A DNA stretch of 64,000 nucleotides from Chitinophagales bacterium (GTDB lineage Bacteria; Bacteroidota; Bacteroidia; Chitinophagales; Chitinophagaceae), in assembly GCA_017303415.1 (NCBI GenBank), contig JAFLBJ010000001.1:2542001-2606000 (forward strand). Direction: 5' to 3'. Positions 18,756 through 27,488 of this stretch are shown one piece after another. A program made the position numbers and the translations under genes. The first letter of the stretch is position 1. Every line of letters begins with the position of its first letter. The notes beneath the pieces were generated by a model. It searched no databases. It was not told the origin of the DNA and was given only the letters and a program-made list of their open reading frames with translations.

Positions 18756-20729
18756 TTATTTATAACTTCTTTGAGTGGGTTTCGCTACTTCAAAGTTCAG
18801 TTCTTCCGTATGTAATTGCCATTGGTGATCGCCTTTATATTCCCAGGCAGATACATACGAATATTGCTCGTCGTTGCGTTTGGCCTCTCCTTCCTCGGTC
18901 TGGCTTTCTTCGCGGAAATGTCCCCCACAGCTTTCATTTCTGTCGAGTGCATCCAGACACATCAGTTCGCCGAGTTCAATAAAATCGGCCACGCGGTTGG
19001 CCTTATCCAATTCGGTATTCATTTCATTGATCTCTCCGGGGATACGTACATCACTCCAGAATTCTTTTTTCAACTGTTGAATTTCCGCAATCGCTTGTTT
19101 TAATCCTTCGGCATTGCGGGCCATTCCGCATTTGTCCCACATGATCTTACCCAAACGCTTGTGGAAGCTCTCTACGGTTTGCGTTCCTTTGATATTCATA
19201 AGCGTTTCGATACGGTCACGCACCGATTTTTCTGCCTCCTCAAAGGCCGGGTGATTAGTCGGGATCGAGTTGGTGCGAATATCATCAGCCAGGTAATTAC
19301 CCAATGTATAGGGGATCACAAAGTATCCGTCGGCCAGCCCCTGCATCAGGGCCGAAGCACCCAAACGGTTAGCTCCATGATCAGAAAAATTGGCTTCACC
19401 CAATGCATATAAACCGGGAATGGTTGTCATTAGTTCATAATCCACCCAAATTCCTCCCATGGTATAGTGTACGGCGGGATAGATCCGCATCGGCACTTCG
19501 TAGGGGTTTTCGCCGGTGATCTTCTCGTACATATCAAAGAGGTTACCATATTTTTCTTTGACCACTTCTTTCCCCATTTTAATGATGGTGGCTTCGTCGG
19601 CATTGGCAAGGCCTTGTTTACCCGCTTCAATGCGACCATACCGTTTGATGGCATCTGCATAATCCAGGTAAACGGCTTGTTTGGAGGTACCCACACCAAA
19701 GCCTGCATCACATCTTTCCTTCGCAGCGCGGGAGGCCACATCACGCGGAACCAGGTTACCAAACGCAGGATATCTTCTCTCCAGGTAATAATCTCTTTCC
19801 TCTTCGGGTATCTGCCCCGGATGACGGTTATCTCCTTGTTTTTTGGGTACCCAGATACGGCCATCGTTCCGGAGCGATTCTGACATCAGTGTCAGTTTGC
19901 TCTGGTGATCACCCGACACGGGGATACAGGTGGGATGTATTTGGGTAAAGCAGGGGTTTCCAAAATAGGCCCCTTTCTTATGTGCTTTCCAAATGGCGGT
20001 CACATTGCTACCCATGGCATTGGTAGAAAGATAGAATACGTTACCATAGCCGCCGGAGCACAACAATACGGCATGACCGAAATGGCGTTCGAGCTGACCT
20101 GATACGAGGTCGCGGGCAATGATCCCCCGGGCTTTGCCATCAATAAGTACCACCTCCAGCATTTCGTGGCGATTGTACATTTCTACGTTACCCAGAGAGA
20201 CTTGTCTTTCGAGGGCCTGATAGGCGCCGATCAACAATTGCTGCCCTGTTTGTCCGGCAGCATAAAAGGTCCTTTGTACCTGTGTACCACCAAAGGAGCG
20301 GTTGCTCAACAGGCCACCATATTCACGGGCAAAGGGTACACCCTGCGCCACGCATTGATCAATGATATTGGTACTTACTTCGGCCAGGCGGTGTACATTG
20401 GCCTCACGGGCGCGGTAGTCACCTCCTTTTACCGTATCATAAAAAAGACGGAAGACACTGTCTCCGTCATTCTGGTAATTTTTGGCAGCGTTGATCCCGC
20501 CTTGTGCAGCGATCGAGTGGGCACGACGGGGACTGTCCTGAAAACAAAACGCTTTTACTTTATAACCTAATTCGCCAAGAGCGGCGGCGGCTGATGCACC
20601 GGCCAGTCCGGTACCGATAACGATCACTTCCAGTTTGCGTTTGTTCGCGGGGTTGACCAGCTTCACATGTCCTTTGTAATCCGACCACTTCTGTTCTAAA
20701 GGTCCTGCGGGTATTTTTGAATTAAGCAT
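18756..20729 (-). CDS. sdhA: Succinate dehydrogenase/fumarate reductase flavoprotein subunit
   Basis: A 657-aa flavoprotein that oxidises succinate to fumarate (or the reverse). The FAD-binding loop is [19 protein letters not shown] (about 36-54). [15 protein letters not shown] contains the His that binds FAD covalently. Substrate-site and capping motifs follow, including the HYTMGG and [10 protein letters not shown] stretches. The size matches the Bacteroidota type. It is cytoplasmic and attached to SdhC through SdhB. It follows sdhC with a 45-bp gap. Confidence 0.97.
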   Translation of the reverse strand: MLNSKIPAGPLEQKWSDYKGHVKLVNPANKRKLEVIVIGTGLAGASAAAALGELGYKVKAFCFQDSPRRAHSIAAQGGINAAKNYQNDGDSVFRLFYDTVKGGDYRAREANVHRLAEVSTNIIDQCVAQGVPFAREYGGLLSNRSFGGTQVQRTFYAAGQTGQQLLIGAYQALERQVSLGNVEMYNRHEMLEVVLIDGKARGIIARDLVSGQLERHFGHAVLLCSGGYGNVFYLSTNAMGSNVTAIWKAHKKGAYFGNPCFTQIHPTCIPVSGDHQSKLTLMSESLRNDGRIWVPKKQGDNRHPGQIPEEERDYYLERRYPAFGNLVPRDVASRAAKERCDAGFGVGTSKQAVYLDYADAIKRYGRIEAGKQGLANADEATIIKMGKEVVKEKYGNLFDMYEKITGENPYEVPMRIYPAVHYTMGGIWVDYELMTTIPGLYALGEANFSDHGANRLGASALMQGLADGYFVIPYTLGNYLADDIRTNSIPTNHPAFEEAEKSVRDRIETLMNIKGTQTVESFHKRLGKIMWDKCGMARNAEGLKQAIAEIQQLKKEFWSDVRIPGEINEMNTELDKANRVADFIELGELMCLDALDRNESCGGHFREESQTEEGEAKRNDEQYSYVSAWEYKGDHQWQLHTEELNFEVAKPTQRSYK

Positions 20730-20774
20730 AATCCGGTTTGAAGATTTGACTATGTGATGATTTTGGATTCAGGA

Positions 20775-21494
20775 TCAAAGGGCCTTTCCTACCCAGCCCA
20801 GTTTCATACTGATGGGCATGAGGGCAAAGACCAATGAAATGAGGATGGAATAACCCACCCCGGCAGCACGGATCAGCCCCATGTATCGGGAATTTGATAC
20901 CCCCAGGGTGCGGAAGGCACTCTGGAAACCATGCAGCAGGTGATAGGCCAGCGATACGCAAGCCAGCACATACACAATCACGACCCACCACTCGGAAAAG
21001 GTTACCTGCATCAGGGTGAACATATCATGCGATACTCGTCCATTAGATAATGTAACTGGCAATTCCAGACCAGCATGGGTAAACCGGGAAGGGATCCAGA
21101 AATGCCACCAATGCAAAAGGAGGAATAAGAAGAGAATGGTACCCAGCAGTCCCATGGAACGGCTGTACCATTTGCTTCCCCGGTTACTGAGGTTTACGGC
21201 ATATCCTTGTTTACGTTTGCTTCTGTTCGATTTCTCCAAGGCAAAACCCTGGAAAATATGAACAAGAAAACCGGCGATCAGCACCACTTCCATCAGGCGG
21301 ATGACAACCGTTTTGCCCATGAAATCGGCGGCACGGTTGAACATATCCCCATCATCGGTGGGATCCACTACATCCTTAAAAATGCAGGCATTGATGCCGG
21401 CATGGACCACTAAAAATGTAATGAGGAAGAGTCCCGTTACAGCCATCACTATCTTCTTGCCAATCGAGGAGGTAAATATTACAGACCAGTTCAT
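20775..21494 (-). CDS. sdhC: Succinate dehydrogenase cytochrome b subunit
   Basis: A 239-aa integral membrane protein with about five hydrophobic segments, the single-anchor (type B, dihaem) form found in Bacteroidota. Histidines in the membrane segments (VVHAGINA, HIFQGFAL, LHWWHFW, YHLLHGFQSAFRT) are the likely haem ligands. It exchanges electrons with menaquinone. It is first in the sdhC-A-B operon, with a promoter-like element 39 nt upstream. Confidence 0.95.
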   Translation of the reverse strand: MNWSVIFTSSIGKKIVMAVTGLFLITFLVVHAGINACIFKDVVDPTDDGDMFNRAADFMGKTVVIRLMEVVLIAGFLVHIFQGFALEKSNRSKRKQGYAVNLSNRGSKWYSRSMGLLGTILFLFLLLHWWHFWIPSRFTHAGLELPVTLSNGRVSHDMFTLMQVTFSEWWVVIVYVLACVSLAYHLLHGFQSAFRTLGVSNSRYMGLIRAAGVGYSILISLVFALMPISMKLGWVGKAL

Positions 21495-21532
21495 AATCCA
21501 GATAAATTGAGGTAGGAACTTAGATACGGCTG

Positions 21533-21540
21533 CAAAAATA
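21533..21540 (-). promoter_or_regulatory. Candidate -7 element of the sdhCAB operon
   Basis: The minus strand reads TATTTTTG, an exact TAnnTTTG match, 38 nt before the sdhC ATG in the only upstream gap of the operon. Confidence 0.5.
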
Positions 21541-21585
21541 ACGACCGAGGCTCAATATTGTTAAGAAATATAAAAAAAAGAAGCC

Positions 21586-22155
21586 TTAGGAAAGGGATAA
21601 CCTTGAACGAAGTTCCCCATCTATCTTTCGGAAGAGATGAAAAGGTTTGTAGACACGCCAGTCCGGTATCTCCATCATTTCCACAAAACGGTCGAGGCGG
21701 GCCTTTCGAAAATCGTATTGGGTAGCCTCAGGCATATTAAGTACGGCCACCCAACCCTGTTGGTCGGCAGATTCCTCCCACCATTCCTGGTAATAGTCCG
21801 GGTCGCCAGAATGGAAATTGAGCACATTCTCTGTTACCAGGATAAATTTTCGGATACCCTGGTCATTAAAGGCATCAATCACATCCCGTTTAAGGGTCAT
21901 GATATCATTTTCAATGGCATCATTCCACTCCCCGATCAATTCGATCACGGCATACTGTTCGGTATAGTCGGCTATCAACACTTTAAGATAAAGTGTACGG
22001 CTGCCAAACTCATCCCATTGAGGATGGATATAGTAATTATAAACAGTTTGGGAAAATTCAAACTCGGAGTAAAGGCGTCCATAAAAGGGCGAGCGATCAT
22101 CTTCTTCGCTGGTATAAATGTGTCGCCAATTGTAAAATGGTTCAATATCATGCAT
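21586..22155 (-). CDS. Conserved hypothetical protein, possibly coupled to murQ
   Basis: A 189-aa cytoplasmic-looking protein if started at the ATG at 22155 (MHDIEPFYNWRHIY). The frame opens at 22185, which would add ten residues but overlap murQ by 38 nt instead of 8. It is acidic and rich in Trp and Tyr (EEWWEESADQQGW, DPDYYQEWW), with no signal peptide or membrane segment. I do not recognise a domain. Its overlap with murQ suggests translational coupling and a link to cell-wall recycling, but that is only context. Confidence 0.75.
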   Translation of the reverse strand: MHDIEPFYNWRHIYTSEEDDRSPFYGRLYSEFEFSQTVYNYYIHPQWDEFGSRTLYLKVLIADYTEQYAVIELIGEWNDAIENDIMTLKRDVIDAFNDQGIRKFILVTENVLNFHSGDPDYYQEWWEESADQQGWVAVLNMPEATQYDFRKARLDRFVEMMEIPDWRVYKPFHLFRKIDGELRSRLSLS

Positions 22156-22960
22156 AGCTTTCCACCGCTTTTCGGACACTGCCATGTTTTAGCAGCAATT
22201 CCTTCGCTTGTTCGTAATCTTTCAATTGCAAACGTTCCATCACCATTTTTGTTCCCCTGTCCACCAATTTTTCATTGCTCAATTGCATGTTGACCATCTT
22301 ATTATCTTCTACCCTGCCCAATTGGATCATGATGGTGGTAGAGATCATATTCAGGACCAGTTTTTGGGAGGTTCCGCTTTTCATCCGGGTACTACCGGTA
22401 ACGAATTCAGGCCCTACTTCCACCACTACCGGAAAATCGGCTGTGGCTTCGAGTGGTGAACCGGGGTTGTTGGTAATGCAACCCGTAAGTATCCCTCTTT
22501 TCCTGCATTCTTCCAGGGCCCCGATCACATACGGGGTGGTTCCACTGGCTGCGATCCCGATCACAAAATCTTTTTCATTCACCGCATGGTGGAGCAGGTC
22601 ATTCCACCCTTCTTCGCGGCTGTCCTCTGCAAATTCTACAGCCATCGTAATAGCCTTTTCACCCCCGGCGATTACGGCGATCACCAGTCCGTAAGGCACC
22701 CCATAGGTAGGCGGACATTCAGAAGCATCTACAACTCCCAGGCGACCCGATGTTCCCGCCCCAACATAAAAGAGCCGGCCTCCGGCCAGCATACGGTCAG
22801 CAGCCGCTTCCACCAGTTTTTCAATGGCTGGAATGGCCCTGGCCACCGCGGCAGGTACGGTCTGATCCTCCTGGTTGATATTCGTAAGTATCTCCCCTAC
22901 CGTCATTTTTTCCAGGTGACGATAAGGGCTTGGTTGCTCCGTGATCTTTTCAAAAGACAT
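22148..22960 (-). CDS. murQ: N-acetylmuramic acid 6-phosphate etherase
   Basis: A 270-aa SIS-domain enzyme that removes lactate from MurNAc-6-phosphate to give GlcNAc-6-phosphate in peptidoglycan recycling. Signatures are YVGAGTSGRLGVVDASECPPT (split over about 70-90), the IGIAASGTTPYV SIS motif, and GSTRMKSGTSQKLVLNM. The ATG at 22960 (MSFEKITEQPS) is the family-like start; an in-frame start at 22987 would overlap the upstream kinase gene. It lies 10 bp after that gene, in the same operon. Confidence 0.95.
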   Translation of the reverse strand: MSFEKITEQPSPYRHLEKMTVGEILTNINQEDQTVPAAVARAIPAIEKLVEAAADRMLAGGRLFYVGAGTSGRLGVVDASECPPTYGVPYGLVIAVIAGGEKAITMAVEFAEDSREEGWNDLLHHAVNEKDFVIGIAASGTTPYVIGALEECRKRGILTGCITNNPGSPLEATADFPVVVEVGPEFVTGSTRMKSGTSQKLVLNMISTTIMIQLGRVEDNKMVNMQLSNEKLVDRGTKMVMERLQLKDYEQAKELLLKHGSVRKAVESYA

Positions 22961-22970
22961 AACCGATCTG

Positions 22971-23816
22971 TTATCTGTAATAATCAATAAGTCCCTCCAT
23001 GGGGTTTTTCATCACTTTCCCCAGTTCAAATTCATACGTACGGCAAAGTTCTGTCAAAACATCCTTAAATCCATAAGCCACCCCTCCCACAAAATGCACC
23101 GGGTAACGCCAGATTTCTGGATATTTATTCAGATGGGCATAAAAGAAATCATTCAATCCGTCTTCAATGATGTTCTCCACCATATAATGCCCCCGGTTTT
23201 CAGCCAGAAAAACGGCAAAACCCGCCAGATACCGGTTGGGGAATGGTTTTTTATAGACATGATCCAGTATTTCCATCCGGTTGGTGGCATACTTGATATT
23301 GAAGCGGTAGGTAAGTTCTTCATCAAAGGTTTCGTAGAGATAATATTGCACTACTTTTTTACCCAGGTAGGCCCCACTGCCTTCGTCGCCCAATACATAG
23401 CCCAGTCCCGGGCGGTTACGCACCATTTTCTTTCCATCAAAAAAACAGGAATTAGAGCCGGTACCCAGTATACAGGCTACCCCTTTTTCATCGCCACAAA
23501 GCGCCCGTGCCGCGGCCATCATATCGTGGTCGGCATGGGCTTTGGCACCAGGAAAGACCTTTCGCAAAACTTTTTTTATGAGGCGGACATTATCCGGATT
23601 GGCGAGACCGGTACCATAATAAAAAATATCGTCCGGCATTTGCTTCTTAAGCTTGGGCACCAATTCTTTTAACAATACATTTTCTATCTCTTGTGGCGAC
23701 AGGAAATAAGGGCTAATGCCCTGGGTAATGATCGTTCGCTTCTTCTTTCCCTCCAGCAGGCACCATTCTGTCTTGGTAGCCCCGCTATCAGCGACCAATT
23801 TTATCGTCTCTGGCAT
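22971..23816 (-). CDS. N-acetylglucosamine kinase-like BadF/BadG-family ATPase
   Basis: A 281-aa member of the BadF/BadG/BcrA ATPase family. The phosphate-1 loop is LVADSGATKTEWCL (6-19), the central CILGTGSNSCF (about 135-145) and GYVLGDEGSGAYLGK (about 157-171) are the adenosine and sugar-site motifs, and VGGVAYGF is near the end. Such kinases phosphorylate GlcNAc and sometimes MurNAc. As the first gene of an operon with murQ, a role in making the amino-sugar phosphates handled by MurQ is likely. The exact sugar is not determined by sequence. Confidence 0.88.
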   Translation of the reverse strand: MPETIKLVADSGATKTEWCLLEGKKKRTIITQGISPYFLSPQEIENVLLKELVPKLKKQMPDDIFYYGTGLANPDNVRLIKKVLRKVFPGAKAHADHDMMAAARALCGDEKGVACILGTGSNSCFFDGKKMVRNRPGLGYVLGDEGSGAYLGKKVVQYYLYETFDEELTYRFNIKYATNRMEILDHVYKKPFPNRYLAGFAVFLAENRGHYMVENIIEDGLNDFFYAHLNKYPEIWRYPVHFVGGVAYGFKDVLTELCRTYEFELGKVMKNPMEGLIDYYR

Positions 23817-23916
23817 GAACTTCGCAATTATTGTGTTGTTTTAAGGACTGGGGAGTTGACCTGGGTTCGGCTCAAATCAGTTATTTTGCAAACAATTTAC
23901 AAAGAAAGGCAAGACG

Positions 23917-25500
23917 ATGAGGAATAAAAAATTACAGGTGTGGTTACCCCTCCTGTTCGCTGTAGTGCTGATAGGGGGAATGTATTTTGGCTTTCGCCTC
24001 CGCGAAACCACCCCCTCCGTGAGTGGATTTCTGAAACGGGACAAACGTTCCTCCCTTCAGGAGATCATGGATGTGGTAAAAACGAACTATGTGGATACGG
24101 TTCGTACCGATTCGATGCAATACGATGCCATCCAGGAAATGATCAACCACCTGGACCCCCACTCGGTCTATATCCCTTCCAGCAACCTGCAACAGGTGAA
24201 TGAAGAAATTGCCGGAAATTTTGAGGGTATCGGAATCGAGTTCAATATCTTTTTTGATACTATTCATGTCCTGTATGTCCTTCCCGGAGGGCCCAGCGAC
24301 AAAGCAGGGCTTCATGTGGGTGACCGGATCCTACGCATTGACAGTACCGAGGTAGCTGGAAAAAATATGTTGGGTGACCAGGTTAGAAAAATGGTCAGAG
24401 GCGAAGGGGGCACTTCGGTCAAAGTACAGGTATTACGCGGCAACAATAAGCAAGAGATGACCATCACCCGCGGAAGGATACCGGTGCCGGCTGTGGACGC
24501 CGCGTATTTATTGGCCGATTCAGTTGGTTATATCAAACTCAATAAATTCTCAGAATCCTCCTATCGGGAGTTTATGCAGGCACTGGAGTCTCTTCAGAAA
24601 AAAGGGCTCAAAAAACTCGTTTTTGACCTTCGGGACAATGGAGGTGGATTGCTGGACCAGGCAGTGAACATTGTGGATGAATTCCTCGATGGCGAAAAAC
24701 TGATCGTTTATACGGAAGGGACGCATTCCAAACGACGCGACTATAAATGCCGTCGAAACGGATTATTTGAGACAGGAGAACTTGTTATCCTGATCAATGA
24801 ATTGTCGGCCAGTGCGAGTGAGGTAGTAGCAGGTGCCTTACAAGACTGGGACCGGGCAAAGATCATAGGCCGTCGTTCCTTTGGAAAAGGATTGGTACAG
24901 GAACAATTTCCTTTGAGTGATGGCTCGGCTCTTCGCCTCACCATCGCCCGCTATTATACCCCGGCTGGTCGGAGCATTCAACGGCCCTATGAAAATGGAC
25001 GGAAAGAATACATTGAGGAAATCTGGGAAAGATATGGCAATGGGGAAATGCTAAGTGCTGACAGCAATAAGATCGCCAATGGCAAGACCTATAAAACCAT
25101 TGTAAAGAAAAGACCGGTATATGGTGGCGGGGGAATCATGCCTGATCTTTTTGTAGCCATTGATACAAGTCATATTGCCGGGAATGTGGCGGATTTTCTC
25201 TATGATATCCAGTTTAGCAGTTTTGTTTACAATTACTATATCCAGAACCGCCAGCAGATCGATCAGTTTCCTTCACCGGAGGCTTTTCGGAAAGGATTTA
25301 AAACACCCAATCAGCTTTGGAAAGACCTCGTAATTGAGGCGGCAAAAGACACTCTTGATCTGAATAAAGTGACCGCGCATGATAAGGAGGCGGTGCTTAA
25401 ACGCTTTACGGCCAGTCTCGCCCGCTATAAGTGGAGAAATACCGGATTTTATGAAGTGATAAATGGTACGGATCCGGTGGTGAAGGCAGCAATGAAGTGA
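23917..25500 (+). CDS. S41-family C-terminal processing peptidase (CtpA type)
   Basis: A 527-aa protease with one N-terminal membrane anchor/signal (8-26), acting in the periplasm. A PDZ domain covers about 97-180 (GIGIEF, GPSDKAGLHVGDRI). The tail-specific protease domain has the nucleophile Ser within SASASE (297-302) and the general base Lys324 in RRSFGKGLVQ. The family trims C-terminal tails of envelope proteins. The start is divergent from the amino-sugar kinase gene. The stop TGA lies at the edge of a GTGAGGC repeat array. Confidence 0.95.
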   Translation: MRNKKLQVWLPLLFAVVLIGGMYFGFRLRETTPSVSGFLKRDKRSSLQEIMDVVKTNYVDTVRTDSMQYDAIQEMINHLDPHSVYIPSSNLQQVNEEIAGNFEGIGIEFNIFFDTIHVLYVLPGGPSDKAGLHVGDRILRIDSTEVAGKNMLGDQVRKMVRGEGGTSVKVQVLRGNNKQEMTITRGRIPVPAVDAAYLLADSVGYIKLNKFSESSYREFMQALESLQKKGLKKLVFDLRDNGGGLLDQAVNIVDEFLDGEKLIVYTEGTHSKRRDYKCRRNGLFETGELVILINELSASASEVVAGALQDWDRAKIIGRRSFGKGLVQEQFPLSDGSALRLTIARYYTPAGRSIQRPYENGRKEYIEEIWERYGNGEMLSADSNKIANGKTYKTIVKKRPVYGGGGIMPDLFVAIDTSHIAGNVADFLYDIQFSSFVYNYYIQNRQQIDQFPSPEAFRKGFKTPNQLWKDLVIEAAKDTLDLNKVTAHDKEAVLKRFTASLARYKWRNTGFYEVINGTDPVVKAAMK

Positions 25501-25797
25501 GGTGAGAGTTTCGTGAGGCGTGAGGCGTGAGGCGTGAGACGTGAGGCGTGAGACGTGAGGCGTGAGACGTGAGACGTGAGGCGTGAGACGTGAGGCGTGA
25601 GACGTGAATAGTGAATAGTGAATGGTGAATAGGTTTTTGATATTGATAATATTGGCAATCAATTATAAGTTTACCAGATTCACTATTCACCATTCACCAT
25701 TCACCATTCACCATTCACTATTCACTATTCACTATTCACCATTCACCTCTCACGCCTCACGAAACTCACGCCTCACGAATTTCACGCTTCACGCCCC
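25500..25797. repeat. Heptamer inverted-repeat array, GTGAGRC/GTGAATR type
   Basis: The left arm (about 25507-25632) is a run of 7-nt units GTGAGGC/GTGAGAC, then GTGAATA/GTGAATG. A core of about 45 bp follows. The right arm (about 25679-25797) has the inverted units TCACTAT/TCACCAT, then TCACGCC. It fills the space between the convergent protease and DUF6249 genes and runs into the last codons of the latter, supplying its stop. Open reading frames through it encode only Ser-Arg-Leu-Thr-Pro-His-like repeats and are not genes. Confidence 0.95.
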
Positions 25798-26141
25798 CCT
25801 TTATCCAACAACTCTTTCTTCTCGATCCGATACGAAGCTACCAGTCCGGCGCCACCACCGATGGCGATCAGGGCAAAGTATAATCCGGCGGGTTCAACTT
25901 CATAAGGCAATGTATAGGTATCCAGCAGATAGGCGATGAGGAGACCAACACCGGCACCCAGGAAAAGCAAACCATTTTTCAGGTTGCGATAGGGGGCGGG
26001 ACGGTTAGCGAACTCTTTGGGATTCAATCCCTTCTCGATCATTGCCATATTCTCGCGGCTTTTCAGATAGACGATCCCAAACACCATTGCAAATGCTCCC
26101 AGAGGAATCAGGATGGGGATCAACATTTCAGCGCCATGCAT
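25782..26141 (-). CDS. DUF6249-like small membrane protein
   Basis: A 119-aa protein with three hydrophobic segments (about 7-24, 54-74 and 85-105). A cytoplasmic loop contains MAMIEKGLNPKEFANRPAPYRNLKNGL, part of a pattern I associate with DUF6249. Its C-terminus (REA and stop) is encoded by the neighbouring repeat array, so the original end may have been different. The start is divergent from the sigma factor gene, but no functional link is clear. Confidence 0.75.
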   Translation of the reverse strand: MHGAEMLIPILIPLGAFAMVFGIVYLKSRENMAMIEKGLNPKEFANRPAPYRNLKNGLLFLGAGVGLLIAYLLDTYTLPYEVEPAGLYFALIAIGGGAGLVASYRIEKKELLDKGGREA

Positions 26142-26284
26142 AATTGTAAGTTTTGAATTTAATAAATTGTGTTGCTTTTGGGAATATGACTACGGGTGAA
26201 GATCGGAGGTTACAGCTTTTTTTAGAAATTATAGATTTCACTAAACTGTAACCCAAGCACCTTAAACAGCGTCTAAACTAACAG

Positions 26285-26866
26285 ATGACCACCGGACTTA
26301 ATGATAATGAGCTCATTAGCAGGGTACTGCAGGGAGATCAGGCCGCATTTGCCGACCTGGTGGAGCAGTATAAAGGATATGTTTTCACCCTGGTGCTGCG
26401 TTTTATCAAGAGTCGGGAGGAAGCGGAGGAAATAGCTCAGGATATATTTATAAAGGCCTACCGAAACCTGGCTGACTTTCGGGGGGCATCTAAATTCAGC
26501 ACCTGGCTGTACACCATCGTCAACACCACCTGCATCACCCACCTGAGAAAGAAGAAACTGGAGATCCATTCGCTGGATAATGAACATGTATTTGAAAGGG
26601 CAGACAATATTGATTCGGGATTTAGCGCTAATCAGGTAGAACATAAATCGAAACTGGACATGGTGACCCGGGCCATCAAAATGTTGAGTCCCGACGATGC
26701 CGAAGTGATCACCCTGTTCTACAAAGCGGAACAAAGTTTGGAAGAGATCGGACAGATCATGGGTTTGGAGCCCAATACTGTTAAAGTACGATTGCACCGG
26801 GCAAGACAAAGACTGAAAGAGAAAATGGAAACACATTTTGCACAAGAAATAAGTGACCTTCATTAA
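26285..26866 (+). CDS. ECF-type RNA polymerase sigma factor
   Basis: A 193-aa sigma-70-family factor. Region 2 is at about 25-95 (VEQYKGYVFTLVLRF, EEAEEIAQDIFIKAYRNL, FSTWLYTIVNT). Region 4 is at about 130-185 (LSPDDAEVITLFYKAEQSLEEIGQIMGLEPNTVKVRLHRAR, read in parts). It directs transcription of an unknown envelope- or stress-related regulon. The following gene, 17 bp downstream, encodes a membrane protein that looks like its anti-sigma factor. Confidence 0.93.
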   Translation: MTTGLNDNELISRVLQGDQAAFADLVEQYKGYVFTLVLRFIKSREEAEEIAQDIFIKAYRNLADFRGASKFSTWLYTIVNTTCITHLRKKKLEIHSLDNEHVFERADNIDSGFSANQVEHKSKLDMVTRAIKMLSPDDAEVITLFYKAEQSLEEIGQIMGLEPNTVKVRLHRARQRLKEKMETHFAQEISDLH

Positions 26867-26883
26867 TTATAAATAAAGCGTGT

Positions 26884-27393
26884 ATGGAACCGAAGGAAAT
26901 CATGGAACAGCAACTCTGGGAATACATTGATGGTATCTCATCTCCGGCCGAAAAAAGCCAGATCGAGCAACTTATCGCCTCCCAGCAGGAATGGAAGGAG
27001 AAATATCAGGAACTGCTGGAAACCCAGCAATGGATCCGATCTGTGGAAATAGAAGAACCCTCCCTGCGGTTTACTAAAAACGTCATGGAGGAAATCGCCA
27101 GGCATCAGATCGCCCCGGCAGCAGGCAAGTATATCAATAAAAAGATCATCTGGGGTATTGCAGCCTTTTTTATCACCCTGATACTGGCCTTTACAATTTA
27201 TGCCATTGCCCAGATCGACTGGACAGACCCGGGTAGCTCAAACCTGTCCGTGGGAATGGATAAGGTAGACCTGAGCAAGATCTTTAATAATACTTTCGTC
27301 AACGTGTTCATGATGGCTAACGCGATACTGGGACTTATGCTCCTCGACCGCTACCTGGCCAATCAACGAGATAAAAAACATAAAGAAGCTTAA
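26884..27393 (+). CDS. Putative anti-sigma factor, membrane protein
   Basis: A 169-aa protein. A soluble N-terminal part (1-85) begins with QQLWEYIDGISSPAEKSQIEQLIAS, the pattern of zinc-less anti-sigma domains in Bacteroidota. A membrane helix (about 88-110) and a second hydrophobic stretch (about 138-155) follow. Position right after an ECF sigma gene supports the call. No His-x3-Cys-x2-Cys zinc motif is present. A terminator follows. Confidence 0.78.
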   Translation: MEPKEIMEQQLWEYIDGISSPAEKSQIEQLIASQQEWKEKYQELLETQQWIRSVEIEEPSLRFTKNVMEEIARHQIAPAAGKYINKKIIWGIAAFFITLILAFTIYAIAQIDWTDPGSSNLSVGMDKVDLSKIFNNTFVNVFMMANAILGLMLLDRYLANQRDKKHKEA

Positions 27394-27415
27394 TGTTCAT
27401 TGCATTAAGTCCGGT

Positions 27416-27451
27416 AGGCCCTTTCTGTTCGCAGGGAGGGCCTTTTTTTTT
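27416..27451 (+). terminator. Terminator after the sigma/anti-sigma operon
   Basis: A 7-bp stem (AGGCCCT at 27416-27422 with AGGGCCT at 27437-27443), a 14-nt loop and then a run of eight or nine Ts. Confidence 0.78.
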
Positions 27452-27459
27452 GTAATCCC

Positions 27460-27467
27460 TACCTTTG
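27460..27467 (+). promoter_or_regulatory. Candidate -7 element of the cystathionine beta-synthase gene
   Basis: TACCTTTG is an exact TAnnTTTG match, just after a terminator and 21 nt before the ATG at 27489. No clear -33 element is seen. Confidence 0.5.
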
Positions 27468-27488
27468 CCCCTACCCAACGATGCACCC

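Noticed and set aside
22941-23672. 243-aa open frame antisense to the amino-sugar kinase
   Set aside because: Opposite a motif-complete kinase; no domain of its own.
25500-25797. CRISPR-like array
   Set aside because: Units are 7 nt, contiguous and arranged as inverted arms with no spacers of constant length; no cas genes are present.
25273-25939. Open frames through the repeat array encoding Ser-Arg-Leu-Thr-Pro-His-like repeats
   Set aside because: They arise because the TCAC-oriented strand has no stop codon; no start context, signal or domain supports a gene. The same holds for frames through the arrays at 31769, 34073 and 39329.
26273-26863. 196-aa open frame antisense to the sigma factor
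   Set aside because: Exactly opposite a clear ECF sigma gene; no family resemblance.
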